NCBI GenBank assembly: GCA_963730585.1
Contig: CAVSSL010000008.1
Location: forward strand, 124,001 to 188,000
DNA from: Pedococcus_A sp963730585
GTDB lineage: Bacteria; Actinomycetota; Actinomycetes; Actinomycetales; Dermatophilaceae
Reading direction: 5' to 3'
Length of the DNA stretch: 64,000 bases
Part shown: in pieces, positions 17,233-26,038 of the stretch
Position numbering within the stretch: the stretch's first letter is position 1
How the letters are laid out: each line of letters begins with the position of its first letter
Notes under the pieces: generated by a model
Databases searched by the model: none
Seen by the model: only the letters and a program-made list of their open reading frames with translations
Told to the model about the DNA's origin: nothing
Position numbers and translations under genes: made by a program

Positions 17233-18453
17233 TCAGCCGGTGATGAGTGCTTGGAACTTCTTGTTGTACTTCGTCTCGGTCGCCGGGTCGAGCGCCTTGA
17301 AGACCTGGGACTTGGCGAGCACCTCCTGGCTGGGGAAGATCAGCGGGTTCTGGGCGACGGCGGGGTCCTGGCTGACGAGGTACTCCTTGGCCCCCTTCAC
17401 CGGGGCGATGTAGTTGATGTAGTCCACCACCTGGGCCATCACCTTCGGGTCGTAGTAGTAGTTGATCAGCCGCTCGGCGTTCTTCTTGTGCTGTGCCAGC
17501 GCCGGGATCACGAAGTTGTCCGACGAGAGCGTGAAACCCTGCTCCGGCAGCGCGTAACCGAGGTTGGGGTTGTCAGCCCGCAGCTGCACGACGTCACCGG
17601 TCCAGGCAACACAGGCCGCGGTGTCACCCGCCGCGAGCGGCTTGGTGTACTCGTTCCCGGTGAAGCCCTTGATCTGGCCGGAGTCCTTGGCCTTCTGCAG
17701 CTCGGCGATCGCCGCGTCGAAGTCGGCGTCGGTGAAGGTGTCCAGCTTCTTGCCCATGGCCATGAGGACCAGGCCCACGGTGTCGCGCATCTCGGTGAGG
17801 AGGGTGACCTTGCCCTTGAGCGCGGGGTCCGTCAGCAGCTGGTCCATCGACTCGATCTTCTTGCCACCGGTCGCCTTGGGGTTCCACGCGATTCCCGCGA
17901 AGATGAGCTGCCACGGCAGCGTGTAGAGACGGCCCGGGTCCCACGGGACGTCGAGCAGGGCGTCCTCGACGTTCTTGTGGTTGGGGATGTTGGCCAGGTC
18001 CAGCTTCTGGGCGTAGCCCAGCCGGATGAGCCGGGAGGCCATCCAGTCGGTGCTGATCCACACGTCCCGGCCGGTGTCCTTGCCGGCGGCCAGCAGCGGC
18101 CGCACCTTGGCGTAGAACTCGTCGTTGTCGTTGTAGTCCTCGGTGTAGTTGACCTTGATGCCGGTCTGCTGGGTGAAGGCGTCGATCGTCGGACGGGTCT
18201 GCGTCTTGTCGTCGACGTCGATGTACTCGGGCCAGTTCGACCAGTTGACCACCTTGTCCTTGTCCGACAGGTCCGTGGGGGCGGCCAGCGCGGTGCGCGT
18301 GCCGGAACCTCCCCCGGAGGGGCTGCGCCCCGGTGACCCGCACGCGGCGAGGGCGGTGACACCGAGGCCGGCGGCGCCCGCCATCAGGGTGCGTCGCGAC
18401 ACCAGCCCGCGCACGAGGGCGGCGCTGAGGGCCGGGGAGGTCTGATCGTTCAT
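17233..18453 (-). CDS. potD: Polyamine-binding lipoprotein, PotD/PotF type
   Basis: 406 residues. The signal peptide carries both a twin-arginine-like SRRTLMAG and a lipobox ALAAC, so Cys38 should be lipid-anchored after cleavage. The mature protein is a type 2 solute-binding protein: VNWSNWPEYIDVDD at the start is the classic PotD/PotF opening, and WSNW, YDNDEF-like and WGTDV-like blocks (AWTGDVVQL) line the polyamine cleft in the family. An AGGAG ribosome site lies seven bases before ATG 18453. It is the first transporter gene, 50 bases after the aminobutyraldehyde dehydrogenase gene. Confidence 0.93.
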   Translation of the reverse strand: MNDQTSPALSAALVRGLVSRRTLMAGAAGLGVTALAACGSPGRSPSGGGSGTRTALAAPTDLSDKDKVVNWSNWPEYIDVDDKTQTRPTIDAFTQQTGIKVNYTEDYNDNDEFYAKVRPLLAAGKDTGRDVWISTDWMASRLIRLGYAQKLDLANIPNHKNVEDALLDVPWDPGRLYTLPWQLIFAGIAWNPKATGGKKIESMDQLLTDPALKGKVTLLTEMRDTVGLVLMAMGKKLDTFTDADFDAAIAELQKAKDSGQIKGFTGNEYTKPLAAGDTAACVAWTGDVVQLRADNPNLGYALPEQGFTLSSDNFVIPALAQHKKNAERLINYYYDPKVMAQVVDYINYIAPVKGAKEYLVSQDPAVAQNPLIFPSQEVLAKSQVFKALDPATETKYNKKFQALITG

Positions 18454-18503
18454 GAGGCTCTCCTGAGGGGGCGCGGCGGGCCGCGAGTGGTGGGGCGGGG
18501 ATA

Positions 18504-19952
18504 TCAGCTCTCGATGTTGGCCATGACGTGCTTGATGCGGGTGTAGTCCTCGAAGCCGTACATGGACAGGTCCTTGCCGTAGCCGCTCTTCTTGAAGCCG
18601 CCGTGGGGCATCTCGGCAACGATCGGGATGTGGGTGTTGATCCAGACCGCCCCGAAGTCGAGGCGCTTGGACATGCGCATGGCACGCCCGAAGTCCCTGG
18701 TCCAGACGCTGGAGGCGAGGCCGTACTCGACGCCGTTGGCCCAGCGCACCGCCTCGTCCTCGTCGGTGAACTGCTGCACGGTGATGACCGGCCCGAAGAT
18801 CTCGTTCTGGATGGCCTCGTCGTCCTGGCGCAGCCCCGAGAGCACGGTGGGCTCGATGAAGAAGCCGTCGCCGAGCGACGACACGCGGTGGCCGCCGGCC
18901 GCGACGGCGGCGTGGTCGGGCAGCCGCTCGAGGAAGCCCTGCACCCGCTGCAGCTGGTTGGCGTTGTTGACCGGGCCGAAGGCGGCGTCCTCGTCGTCGG
19001 GCATCCCGACCTTGGTCGAGGTGTTCGCGTACTCGGCGAGGGCGGCCACGAAGTCGTCGTGGATGCGCGGCGCGGCGAGCACGCGGGTGGCGGCGGTGCA
19101 GTCCTGGCCGGCGTTGAAGTAGCCGGCGCCGGCGATGCCCTCGACCGCTGCCTCGATGTCGGCGTCGTCGAACACGACGACCGGCGCCTTGCCGCCGAGC
19201 TCGAGGTGCACGCGCTTGACGTCGAGCGCGGCGCTCTGGGCGACCTGCATGCCGGCGCGCACCGAGCCGGTGATGGCCACCAGTGCGGGCGTCTTGTGCG
19301 ACACCACGGCACGACCGGTCTCGTGGTCGCCGGTGACGACGTTGAAGGTGCCCGGCGGGAGGAACTCCGCGGCGATCTCGGCCATCAGCAGCGTGGTCTC
19401 GGGCGTGGTGTCCGAGGGCTTGAGCACGATGGTGTTGCCCGCGGCGAGCGCGGGGCCGATCTTCCAGACCGCCATCATCATCGGGTAGTTCCACGGGGTC
19501 ACCTGGCCGACGACGCCGATCGGCTCGCGACGGACCCACGAGGTGTGGCCCTTCATGTACTCCCCGGCCGACTTGCCCTCGAGCACGCGGGCCGCGCCGG
19601 CGAAGAACCGCAGCTGGTCCACCATCGGCGGGATCTCCTCGCTGGCGGTCAGCGCGTGCGGCTTGCCGGTGTTCTCGGCCTCGAGGCGGACGAACTCGTC
19701 GGCGCGCTTCTCGATGGCGTCGGCGAAGTCGAGCAGCGCCTTCTGGCGCTCGCTCGGCGTGGCCTGGCCCCACTCCGCGAAGGCGGCGTCAGCGGCGGCA
19801 TACGCCCTGTCGACGTCGTCCTGCGACGACACCGGCGCCTTGGCGACGACCTGCGCCGTGGCGGGGTTGACGATGTCGGAGGTCGCGTCCGTCTCCGCGT
19901 CGACGTACTCGCCGTTGATGAAGTTGCGCAGGACACGAGGCTGGGAAGTCAC
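18504..19952 (-). CDS. Gamma-aminobutyraldehyde dehydrogenase
   Basis: 482 residues from GTG 19952, with GGGAG seven bases upstream. Aldehyde dehydrogenase signatures: VTPWNYPMMMAVWKIGPALA, LELGGKAPVVVF (Glu251), NAGQDCTAATRVL (Cys285) and NEIFGPVITVQQF. The GQDCTAATRV and WINTHIPIVAEMPHGGFKKSGYGKDLS stretches are of the E. coli PatD/YdcW type that oxidises 4-aminobutanal to GABA. It heads the potDABC operon and is divergent from the aminotransferase that would make 4-aminobutanal from putrescine, which strengthens the assignment. Confidence 0.9.
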   Translation of the reverse strand: MTSQPRVLRNFINGEYVDAETDATSDIVNPATAQVVAKAPVSSQDDVDRAYAAADAAFAEWGQATPSERQKALLDFADAIEKRADEFVRLEAENTGKPHALTASEEIPPMVDQLRFFAGAARVLEGKSAGEYMKGHTSWVRREPIGVVGQVTPWNYPMMMAVWKIGPALAAGNTIVLKPSDTTPETTLLMAEIAAEFLPPGTFNVVTGDHETGRAVVSHKTPALVAITGSVRAGMQVAQSAALDVKRVHLELGGKAPVVVFDDADIEAAVEGIAGAGYFNAGQDCTAATRVLAAPRIHDDFVAALAEYANTSTKVGMPDDEDAAFGPVNNANQLQRVQGFLERLPDHAAVAAGGHRVSSLGDGFFIEPTVLSGLRQDDEAIQNEIFGPVITVQQFTDEDEAVRWANGVEYGLASSVWTRDFGRAMRMSKRLDFGAVWINTHIPIVAEMPHGGFKKSGYGKDLSMYGFEDYTRIKHVMANIES

Positions 19953-19992
19953 AGGTTCTCCCGTGGGTTCGGTACGGATTCCGGTGTCTGGA

Positions 19993-20020
19993 ACTGTAAC
20001 CACCTGGCCAGCGATTTCAA
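19993..20020 (-). promoter_or_regulatory. Promoter of the aminobutyraldehyde dehydrogenase-potDABC operon
   Basis: On the minus strand TTGAAA (20020-20015), a 16-base spacer and TACAGT (19998-19993), about 40 bases before the GTG at 19952. The intergenic region is notably AT-richer than its surroundings. Confidence 0.5.
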
Positions 20021-20042
20021 TAGGTTCCGGCCACCAGATCGC

Positions 20043-20069
20043 GGAAATCAACACCGATTTAACATTTCC
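20043..20069. promoter_or_regulatory. Candidate operator for the Lrp-type regulator
   Basis: Perfect inverted repeat GGAAAT...ATTTCC with 15 bases between the arms. A third half-site (GATTTC) lies at 20013-20018, on the operon's -35. Lying between the divergent operons and next to an Lrp-type gene, this is a natural autoregulation and operon-control site. The binding itself is inference. Confidence 0.4.
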
Positions 20070-20121
20070 ACGACTGATTCCGTCGTCCGGGTACTTGCGC
20101 GGCTCTGCCTTTGACGCCACG

Positions 20122-20604
20122 ATGGCGGGCGTGACCCGCTCCCCCAACCACCACGAGGCGCGCCTCGACGACGTCTCCAAGGCGATCATCGAGCACCTCC
20201 AGGAGGACGGGCGGCAGTCGTACGCGACGATCGCCAAGCAGGTGGGGCTGTCCGAAGCGGCGGTGCGCCAGCGGGTGCAGCGCCTCCTCGACGCCGGGGT
20301 CATGCAGATCGTCGCGGTCACCGATCCGCTCCAGGTGGGCTTCCGACGCCAGGCCATGATCGGCATCCGCGTCGACGGCGACCTGTCGTCGGTGGCGGAC
20401 GCGCTGACGACGATGCCCGAGGTCGACTACGTCGTCACCACGGCGGGCAGCTTCGACCTGCTCGCCGAGGTCGTCTGCGAGGACGACGACCAGCTCCTCG
20501 AGCTGCTCACCAAGCGGGTCCGGACCCTGCCCGGGGTCCAGTCCACCGAGACCTTCGTCTACCTGAAACTCAACAAGCAGCACTACAACTGGGGTACCCG
20601 ATGA
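20122..20604 (+). CDS. Lrp/AsnC-family transcriptional regulator
   Basis: 160 residues from ATG 20122 (GTG 20131 possible). N-terminal winged helix: LDDVSKAIIEHLQEDGRQSYATIAKQVGLSEAAVRQRVQRLLDAGV, the AsnC-type helix-turn-helix. C-terminal RAM effector domain: RRQAMIGIRVDG, VDYVVTTAGSFDLLAEVVCEDDDQLLELL, with LPGVQSTETFVYLKL ending. It is divergent from the aminobutyraldehyde dehydrogenase-pot operon, and its stop overlaps the aminotransferase start (ATGA). It therefore probably senses putrescine, GABA or an amino acid and controls both arms. Confidence 0.93.
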   Translation: MAGVTRSPNHHEARLDDVSKAIIEHLQEDGRQSYATIAKQVGLSEAAVRQRVQRLLDAGVMQIVAVTDPLQVGFRRQAMIGIRVDGDLSSVADALTTMPEVDYVVTTAGSFDLLAEVVCEDDDQLLELLTKRVRTLPGVQSTETFVYLKLNKQHYNWGTR

Positions 20605-22040
20605 CCACCGAACCGTCCGCCATCTTCGAACCGTCGAGCGACACCCACACGCCGATGGGCACGCTGCACAGCGAGGCCGCCCGCGACCACCTGTGGATGC
20701 ACTTCACCCGGCACTCGGTCTTCGAGGACCGCAGCGAGGGTGGCCTCGGCCACTCGGTGCCCATCATCACCCGCGGCGAGGGCCACAAGATCTGGGACGA
20801 CCGCGGCAACGAGTACATCGACGGGCTCGCGGGCCTGTTCGTCGTGCAGGTCGGCCACGGACGCGAGGAGCTGGCCGAGGCGGCTGCCAAGCAGGCCAAG
20901 GAGCTGGCCTTCTTCCCGCTCTGGTCCTACGCCCACCCGCGGGCCATCGAGCTGGCCGAGCGCCTGGCCGCCGGCGCGCCCGGTGACCTCAACCGGGTCT
21001 TCTTCACCACCGGCGGCGGCGAGGCCGTCGAGACCGCCTGGAAGCTGGCCAAGCAGTACTACAAGCTGATGGGCAAGCCCACCAAGCACAAGGTCATCAG
21101 CCGCAACGTGGCCTACCACGGCACCCCGCAGGGCGCCCTGTCCATCACCGGCATCCCCGCCGCCAAGGAGATGTTCGAGCCGCTGGTGCCCGGCGCGTTC
21201 AAGGTGCCCAACACCAACCACTACCGCGCCCCGGAGCACCTGCGCGACGACGAGAAGGCCTTCGGCCGCTGGGCCGCCGACCGCATCGCCGAGGCCATCG
21301 AGTTCGAGGGTCCCGACACCGTCGCCGCCGTGTTCCTCGAGCCGGTGCAGAACTCCGGCGGCTGCTTCCCGCCGCCGCCCGGCTACTTCGAGCGCGTCCG
21401 CGAGATCTGCGACGAGTACGACGTGCTGCTCGTCTCCGACGAGGTCATCTGCTCGTTCGGCCGCATCGGCTCGATGTTCGCCTGCGACGACTTCAACTAC
21501 GTGCCCGACATCATCACCTGCGCGAAGGGCATGACGTCCGGCTACTCCCCCATCGGCGCGATGATCGCGAGCGACCGCCTCTTCGAGCCGTTCAAGCAGG
21601 GCACGACGTTCTTCCCGCACGGCTACACCTTCGGCGGCCACCCGGTGAGTGCCGCAGTCGCGATGGCCAACCTCGACATCTTCGAGCGCGAGGGCCTGAA
21701 CCAGCACGTGATGGACAACGCACCGAAGTTCCGCGACACCCTCGAGCGCCTGCTCGACCTGCCGATCGTCGGCGACGTCCGCGGCGCCGGCTACTTCTAC
21801 GGCATCGAGCTCGTCAAGGACAAGAACACGCGGGAGACGTTCAACGACGACGAGGCCGAGCGGCTGCTGCGCGGCTACCTCTCCAAGGCGCTGTTCGACG
21901 CCGGCCTCTACTGCCGCGCCGACGACCGTGGCGACCCCGTCATCCAGCTCGCGCCGCCGCTCATCATCGGCCAGCCCGAGTTCGACGACATCGAGTCGCG
22001 CCTGCGCTCGGTGCTCAAGGACGCCGAGAAGCACCTCTGA
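20601..22040 (+). CDS. Class III aminotransferase, probable putrescine-pyruvate type
   Basis: 479 residues. PLP-dependent fold type I, class III: cofactor loop TTGGGEAVETAWKLAKQYY, Asp280 in LLVSDEVICSFGRIGSMFA, and Schiff-base Lys309 in IITCAKGMTSGYSPIGA. The N-terminal HFTRHSVFEDR... and WDDRGNEYIDGLAGLFVVQVGHG are of the SpuC/YhxA omega-transaminase type that moves the terminal amine of putrescine or other diamines to pyruvate. The neighbours (4-aminobutanal dehydrogenase, Pot uptake, Lrp regulator) favour putrescine; GABA or beta-alanine remain possible. Translationally coupled to the regulator by a 4-base overlap. Confidence 0.88.
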   Translation: MTTEPSAIFEPSSDTHTPMGTLHSEAARDHLWMHFTRHSVFEDRSEGGLGHSVPIITRGEGHKIWDDRGNEYIDGLAGLFVVQVGHGREELAEAAAKQAKELAFFPLWSYAHPRAIELAERLAAGAPGDLNRVFFTTGGGEAVETAWKLAKQYYKLMGKPTKHKVISRNVAYHGTPQGALSITGIPAAKEMFEPLVPGAFKVPNTNHYRAPEHLRDDEKAFGRWAADRIAEAIEFEGPDTVAAVFLEPVQNSGGCFPPPPGYFERVREICDEYDVLLVSDEVICSFGRIGSMFACDDFNYVPDIITCAKGMTSGYSPIGAMIASDRLFEPFKQGTTFFPHGYTFGGHPVSAAVAMANLDIFEREGLNQHVMDNAPKFRDTLERLLDLPIVGDVRGAGYFYGIELVKDKNTRETFNDDEAERLLRGYLSKALFDAGLYCRADDRGDPVIQLAPPLIIGQPEFDDIESRLRSVLKDAEKHL

Positions 22041-22045
22041 CCGGT

Positions 22046-23407
22046 ATGCCGCTGCGCCCTCTCTGGTGGGAGGGCGCCCGGAACGCCGCCGACCCGGCAT
22101 CCGCCCTGTCCGGTGACACCACCGCCGACGTCGTCATCGTCGGCGGTGGCTACACCGGGCTGTGGACGGCCTACTACCTGCTGCGCGAGGACCCCTCGCT
22201 CGACGTGCTCGTCCTCGAGGCGGAGCACGTCGGGTTCGGGGCCAGCGGCCGCAACGGCGGCTGGGTCTCGGCGCTCTGGCCGGTCGGGCCGCAGACCCTG
22301 GCAGCCACGCACGGGCGTGACGCCGCCCGAGCCATGGTGCGCGCCCTCCAGGCGACGGTCGTCGAGGTGGGCGCGGTCGCCCGCGACGAGGGCATCGACT
22401 GCGGCTTCGAGCAGGGCGGCACCGTGGTGCTCGCCCGCAGCCGGGCCCAGGCGACCCGCGCCAGGGCCGAGGCGGAGGCCGGGCAGCAGTGGGGCGACGG
22501 CACGCAGTGGCTCGACGCCGCCGAGGCCCGCGAGCGGCTCGCCGCGAGCGACGTCCACGGCGGCACCTGGAACCCGCACTGCGCCCGGGTCCACCCGAGG
22601 CGGCTCGTCGACGGGCTCGCCGCGGCGGTGCGCCGACGCGGCGGCCGCATCTGCGAAGCCACCCCCGTGGTCTCGGTGGGTCCGGGGTCCGTGCACACAG
22701 CGGCCGGCCACCGGGTCGGGGCGCGCCACGTCATCCGCGCCACCGAGGCCTGGACGGCGAGGCTCCCGGGGCGGCGCCGCGCCGTCGCCCCCGTCTACTC
22801 GCTCATGGTCGCCACCGAGCCGCTGACACCGGCCCAGTGGGACGCCATCGGGCTCTCCTCGCGCGAGGTCTTCGCCGACCACCGGCACGTGGTCATCTAC
22901 GGGCAGCGCACCGTCGACGACCGCATCGCCTTCGGCGGCCGGGGCGCGCCGTACCACTGGGGCTCGCGGATCCAGCCCGGCTTCGACCGGGAGGAGCACG
23001 TGTTCGCCGACCTGCGGGCGACGTTGCGGCAGATGCTCCCCCAGCTCGAGGGCGTGGCCTTCACGCATGCCTGGGGCGGCCCGCTCGGCATCGCCCGCGA
23101 CTGGCACCCGAGCGTCGGCCTCGACCCCGAGACGGGTCTGGGCTGGGCCGGCGGCTACGTCGGCGACGGTGTCGCCGCCAGCAACCTCGCCGGGCGCACG
23201 CTCGCCGACCTGGTGGGCGGACGGCACACCGCTCTCACCGCGCTGCCCTGGGTCGGGCACCGCTCACGGAGGTGGGAGCCCGAGCCGCTGCGGTGGCTGG
23301 GTGTCAACGCGGGCCTGCGCCTGGCCGAGGCGGCCGACCGCGAGGAGGCGCGCACCGGGCGACCCGGCGTGCAGGCCCGGCTGCTCACCGCGCTCACCGG
23401 CCACTGA
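22046..23407 (+). CDS. FAD-dependent amine oxidoreductase, PuuB/DAO type
   Basis: 453 residues. N-terminal FAD-binding motif VVIVGGGYTGLWTAYYL (GxGxxG at 33-38) followed by the acidic strand end VLVLEAEHVGFGASGRNGGW, typical of the D-amino-acid-oxidase/PuuB family. Near the C-terminus GYVGDGVAASNLAGRTLADL closes the FAD site. E. coli PuuB oxidises gamma-glutamyl-putrescine, but no glutamyl-putrescine synthetase (PuuA-like) gene is in the window, so direct oxidation of an amine or another N-substituted substrate is possible. It starts 5 bases after the aminotransferase stop. The ATG itself lies inside a copy of the GTATGCC motif. Confidence 0.88.
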   Translation: MPLRPLWWEGARNAADPASALSGDTTADVVIVGGGYTGLWTAYYLLREDPSLDVLVLEAEHVGFGASGRNGGWVSALWPVGPQTLAATHGRDAARAMVRALQATVVEVGAVARDEGIDCGFEQGGTVVLARSRAQATRARAEAEAGQQWGDGTQWLDAAEARERLAASDVHGGTWNPHCARVHPRRLVDGLAAAVRRRGGRICEATPVVSVGPGSVHTAAGHRVGARHVIRATEAWTARLPGRRRAVAPVYSLMVATEPLTPAQWDAIGLSSREVFADHRHVVIYGQRTVDDRIAFGGRGAPYHWGSRIQPGFDREEHVFADLRATLRQMLPQLEGVAFTHAWGGPLGIARDWHPSVGLDPETGLGWAGGYVGDGVAASNLAGRTLADLVGGRHTALTALPWVGHRSRRWEPEPLRWLGVNAGLRLAEAADREEARTGRPGVQARLLTALTGH

Positions 23408-23412
23408 GCCCG

Positions 23413-23418
23413 CACACT
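23413..23418 (+). promoter_or_regulatory. Possible -10 box of the PNPOx-like gene
   Basis: CACACT ends six bases before GTG 23425. It matches only the A and final T of the TANNNT consensus, so support is weaker than for the other leaderless sites. Confidence 0.35.
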
Positions 23419-23424
23419 GGCGCC

Positions 23425-23814
23425 GTGGCCCTCGACCCCGCTGCCCTCTCCTCCGCGGCCCTCGACTTCCTCGCGACGCGGCACCTGGCGACGCTGACCA
23501 CGCTGCGCCCCGACGGCACCCCGCACGTCGTGCCCGTCGGCTTCACCTGGGACCCCGAGCGCCGCCTGGCCCGGGTCATCACCAGCGGGTCGAGCCGCAA
23601 GGCCCGCAACGCCGCCGCCGGCTGCCGGGCCGTGCTCTGCCAGGTCGACGGGCGGCACTGGCTCGCCCTCGAAGGCTTTGCGCGCGTGCTCACCTCGACC
23701 GAGGAGGTGCACGAGGCGGAGCAGCGGTATGCCGCGCGCTACCGTCCGCCGCGCGTCAACCCCGAGCGGGTGGTCATCGCCGTGGAGGTCGACCGTGTGC
23801 TGGGCAACCTGTAG
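23425..23814 (+). CDS. Pyridoxamine-5'-phosphate-oxidase-fold / F420-binding split-barrel protein
   Basis: 129 residues from GTG 23425. The split beta-barrel opening is clear: LDFLATRHLATLTTLRPDGTPHVVPVGFTW, then RVITSGSSRKARNAAAGCRAVLCQVDG and HEAEQRYAARY near the end. This matches the small actinobacterial PPOX class, members of which use F420 or flavin to reduce small substrates (Rv1155/Rv2074-like). No substrate can be named. It follows the oxidase gene by 17 bases and may be co-transcribed or use its own weak leaderless promoter. Confidence 0.82.
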   Translation: MALDPAALSSAALDFLATRHLATLTTLRPDGTPHVVPVGFTWDPERRLARVITSGSSRKARNAAAGCRAVLCQVDGRHWLALEGFARVLTSTEEVHEAEQRYAARYRPPRVNPERVVIAVEVDRVLGNL

Positions 23815-23841
23815 GCGCCCAGCCCCCAGACAAATCCGGGC

Positions 23842-23847
23842 TAGGGT
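23842..23847 (+). promoter_or_regulatory. -10 box of the LOG-like gene (leaderless type)
   Basis: TAGGGT ends six bases before ATG 23854, with no Shine-Dalgarno sequence possible between them. This is one of the clearest leaderless promoters in the window. Confidence 0.6.
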
Positions 23848-23853
23848 CGCGAC

Positions 23854-25038
23854 ATGTCAGACCCGCACCCGGTCACCGCGCGGAAGCAGCCGCCCGACCA
23901 GCCCATCGCGTCGCTGCGCGACCACGAGATCGCGTCGCTGCGCGACCATGAGATCGAGACGCTGCACGCCCTCGACGACGCGCTCGCCCGACGGGTGCCG
24001 CTGTGCGGCCTGCGGCTCCAGGACCTCGACCTCACGGGCCACGAGCAGGAGCTGCTCGCGCGCACCGACGTCGAGGGCCTGGTGGTGCTCGGCGGCCGGC
24101 TCTCGCCGGCGCTGGAGTCGCACCTGCGCGCCCACCGCGCGCTCATCTTCCCCACCGACCCGCACGCACCCGTCAACCCCTACCGCGCGACGCTCTACCA
24201 GCCGCACGAGCTCTACGCCGGGCTCGCCGAGCGTGGCTACGAGAAGACGCCGGACGCCCTGGCCTACCACTGGTCGCGCGACGCGCAGCTGCGGCACGAC
24301 GCCTTCGTGACGCTGCTGCGTGCGATCCACGACGACTCGATCACCGACGCGCTCACCGAGTTCATCGGCCAGCGCCCGGTGGTCGGCGTGATGGGCGGCC
24401 ACGCCCTGGGGCGCGGCACGCAGGGGTATGCCGTGGCCGCACGGCTCGGGCACACGCTCGCCGCCGACGGGCTCGTCGTCGCGACCGGCGGTGGCCCCGG
24501 GGCGATGGAGGCGGCCAACCTCGGCGCCTTCTGCGGCGAGGCCGCCCAGCTCGAGGACGCGCTGCACCGCCTGGCCGCCGTGCCGTCGTTCCGGCCCGAC
24601 ATCGCGCCGTGGGCCGAGCTGGCCCTCGAGCTGCACGACGAGGTCATGGCCGCGGGCAGGTCACGTCGGGTCAGCAGTGTCGGCATCCCGACGTGGTTCT
24701 ACGGCCACGAGCCCCCGAACGTCTTCTGCGACGGCATCGGCAAGTACTTCTCCAACGCCATCCGCGAGGACGGGCTCCTGGCCCGGTGCACCGCCGGCCT
24801 GGTCGTGCTCGAGGGCGCCGCCGGCACCGTCCAGGAGGTCTTCCAGGCGGCGACCCGCCTCTACTACGCCGCCGAGGGCACCGACCTGCCGCCCATGGTG
24901 CTCGTGGGCACCCGGCACTGGACGCAGGTCCTGCCGGTGTGGCCGGCCCTGCAGGCCCTCGCCGCGGAGCGGGGCATGGCCGGGGCTCTGCACCTCGTGG
25001 ACGACGTCGACGAGGTGCCGGGGCTCCTCAGCTCGTAG
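23854..25038 (+). CDS. LOG-like Rossmann-fold protein (possible nucleotide 5'-monophosphate nucleosidase)
   Basis: 394 residues. The central part resembles the LOG/TIGR00730 fold: VVGVMGGHALGRGTQGYAVAARLG, LVVATGGGPGAMEAANLGAF (nucleotide-binding GGGPGxME), and a degenerate catalytic motif LEGAAGTVQEVFQA in place of PGGxGTxxE. The Glu and Thr are kept but PGG is EGA. A long N-terminal domain (residues 1-170) and FYGHEPPNVFCDGIGKYFSNAIRED insert make it larger than plant-type LOG (about 200 residues). LOG enzymes release a base from AMP or cytokinin nucleotides. Beside a probable xanthine dehydrogenase this hints at purine salvage or breakdown, as inference. The N-terminus contains a duplicated octapeptide. 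Confidence 0.78.
   Translation: MSDPHPVTARKQPPDQPIASLRDHEIASLRDHEIETLHALDDALARRVPLCGLRLQDLDLTGHEQELLARTDVEGLVVLGGRLSPALESHLRAHRALIFPTDPHAPVNPYRATLYQPHELYAGLAERGYEKTPDALAYHWSRDAQLRHDAFVTLLRAIHDDSITDALTEFIGQRPVVGVMGGHALGRGTQGYAVAARLGHTLAADGLVVATGGGPGAMEAANLGAFCGEAAQLEDALHRLAAVPSFRPDIAPWAELALELHDEVMAAGRSRRVSSVGIPTWFYGHEPPNVFCDGIGKYFSNAIREDGLLARCTAGLVVLEGAAGTVQEVFQAATRLYYAAEGTDLPPMVLVGTRHWTQVLPVWPALQALAAERGMAGALHLVDDVDEVPGLLSS
23905..23952 (+). repeat. 24-bp in-frame tandem duplication
   Basis: Two adjacent 24-base units, differing at one base, encode IASLRDHE twice near the N-terminus of the LOG-like protein. Confidence 0.85.
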
Positions 25039-25148
25039 CGTTCTGGCGGCCGGGTCGGTTGCGCCGAACCCCTCCCACAGGCGACACGCAGCCGACACAC
25101 TGGCGGGAACCGGCCCACACCAAGGACCGCCGTGCCCGGGGGTGACCT

Positions 25149-26038
25149 GTGGAGTTCCTCTCACCGACGACGCTGACCGAGGCCCTGGAGGCCAAGGCCG
25201 AGCACCCCCACGCGGTGCCCCTCGCCGGTGGCACCGACGTCATGGTGGAGATCAACTTCGACCGCACCCGACCCGAGGTGCTGCTCGACCTCTGCCGCGT
25301 CGAGGAGCTGGCCGGCTGGTCGCCAGGAGGACGGCCGGATCCGTCTCGGCGCCGGCCTCACCTACGCCCGGCTGCTGGACGAGCTCGCGCGGGACCCTGC
25401 CCGGGCTGGCCCTGGCGGCGCGGACGGTCGGCTCACCGCAGATCCGCAACCGCGGCACCGTCGGTGGCAACCTGGGCTCGGCCTCGCCTGCCGGCGACTG
25501 CCACCCGCCCCTGCTGGCGGCGGGTGCCGAGGTCGAGCTCGCCTCCACGTCGGGCACGCGCCGGCTGCCGGTCCGAGACTTCTTCACCGGCCCCAAGCGG
25601 CATGCAGCGCGGGCGGACGAGCTCATCACCGCGGTGCTGGTCCCCGCGGCGTCGGGCCCGCAGCAGTTCAGCAAGGTCGGCACCCGCAACGCCATGGTCA
25701 TCGCGGTGTGCTCGTTCGCGCTCGCCCTGCGCCCGGCCGACCGTGGCGTCGGCACCGGCATCGGCTCCGCGGGCCCGGTGCCGCTCCGGGCGCCGGAGGC
25801 CGAGGACCTGCTCGCCGGTGCCCTCGACGAGCAGGGGCTGTGGGACTCGCGGGGCCGGCTGTCCCCCTCGCTGGTGGCCGAGTTCGGTCGGCGGGTGGCC
25901 GCGGCGGCGGCCCCCATCGACGACGTGCGGGGCACGGCGGCATACCGCAGGCACGCCCTGGCGGTGCTCGCGAGGCGCACCCTCCAGTGGGCGTGGGACG
26001 ACTACCGCTCCGGAGCCGACGCGCAGGTGCCGGCATGA
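25149..26038 (+). pseudogene. Molybdenum hydroxylase FAD-binding subunit (CoxM/XdhB type), frame broken twice
   Basis: Begins GTG 25149 with EFLSPTTLTEALEAKAEHPHA and the FAD motif PLAGGTDVMVEINF. The second FAD loop TVGSPQIRNRGTVGGNLGSASPAGD is complete, followed by the CO-dehydrogenase flavoprotein C-terminal domain (FSKVGTRNAMVIAVCSFALAL). Reading jumps frame at about 25319-25323 and again near 25391-25394. Deleting one base at each place gives a continuous normal-length (about 295-residue) protein. The subunit passes electrons from the 2Fe-2S clusters to NAD or oxygen. It overlaps the 2Fe-2S gene by ATGA. Confidence 0.85.
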
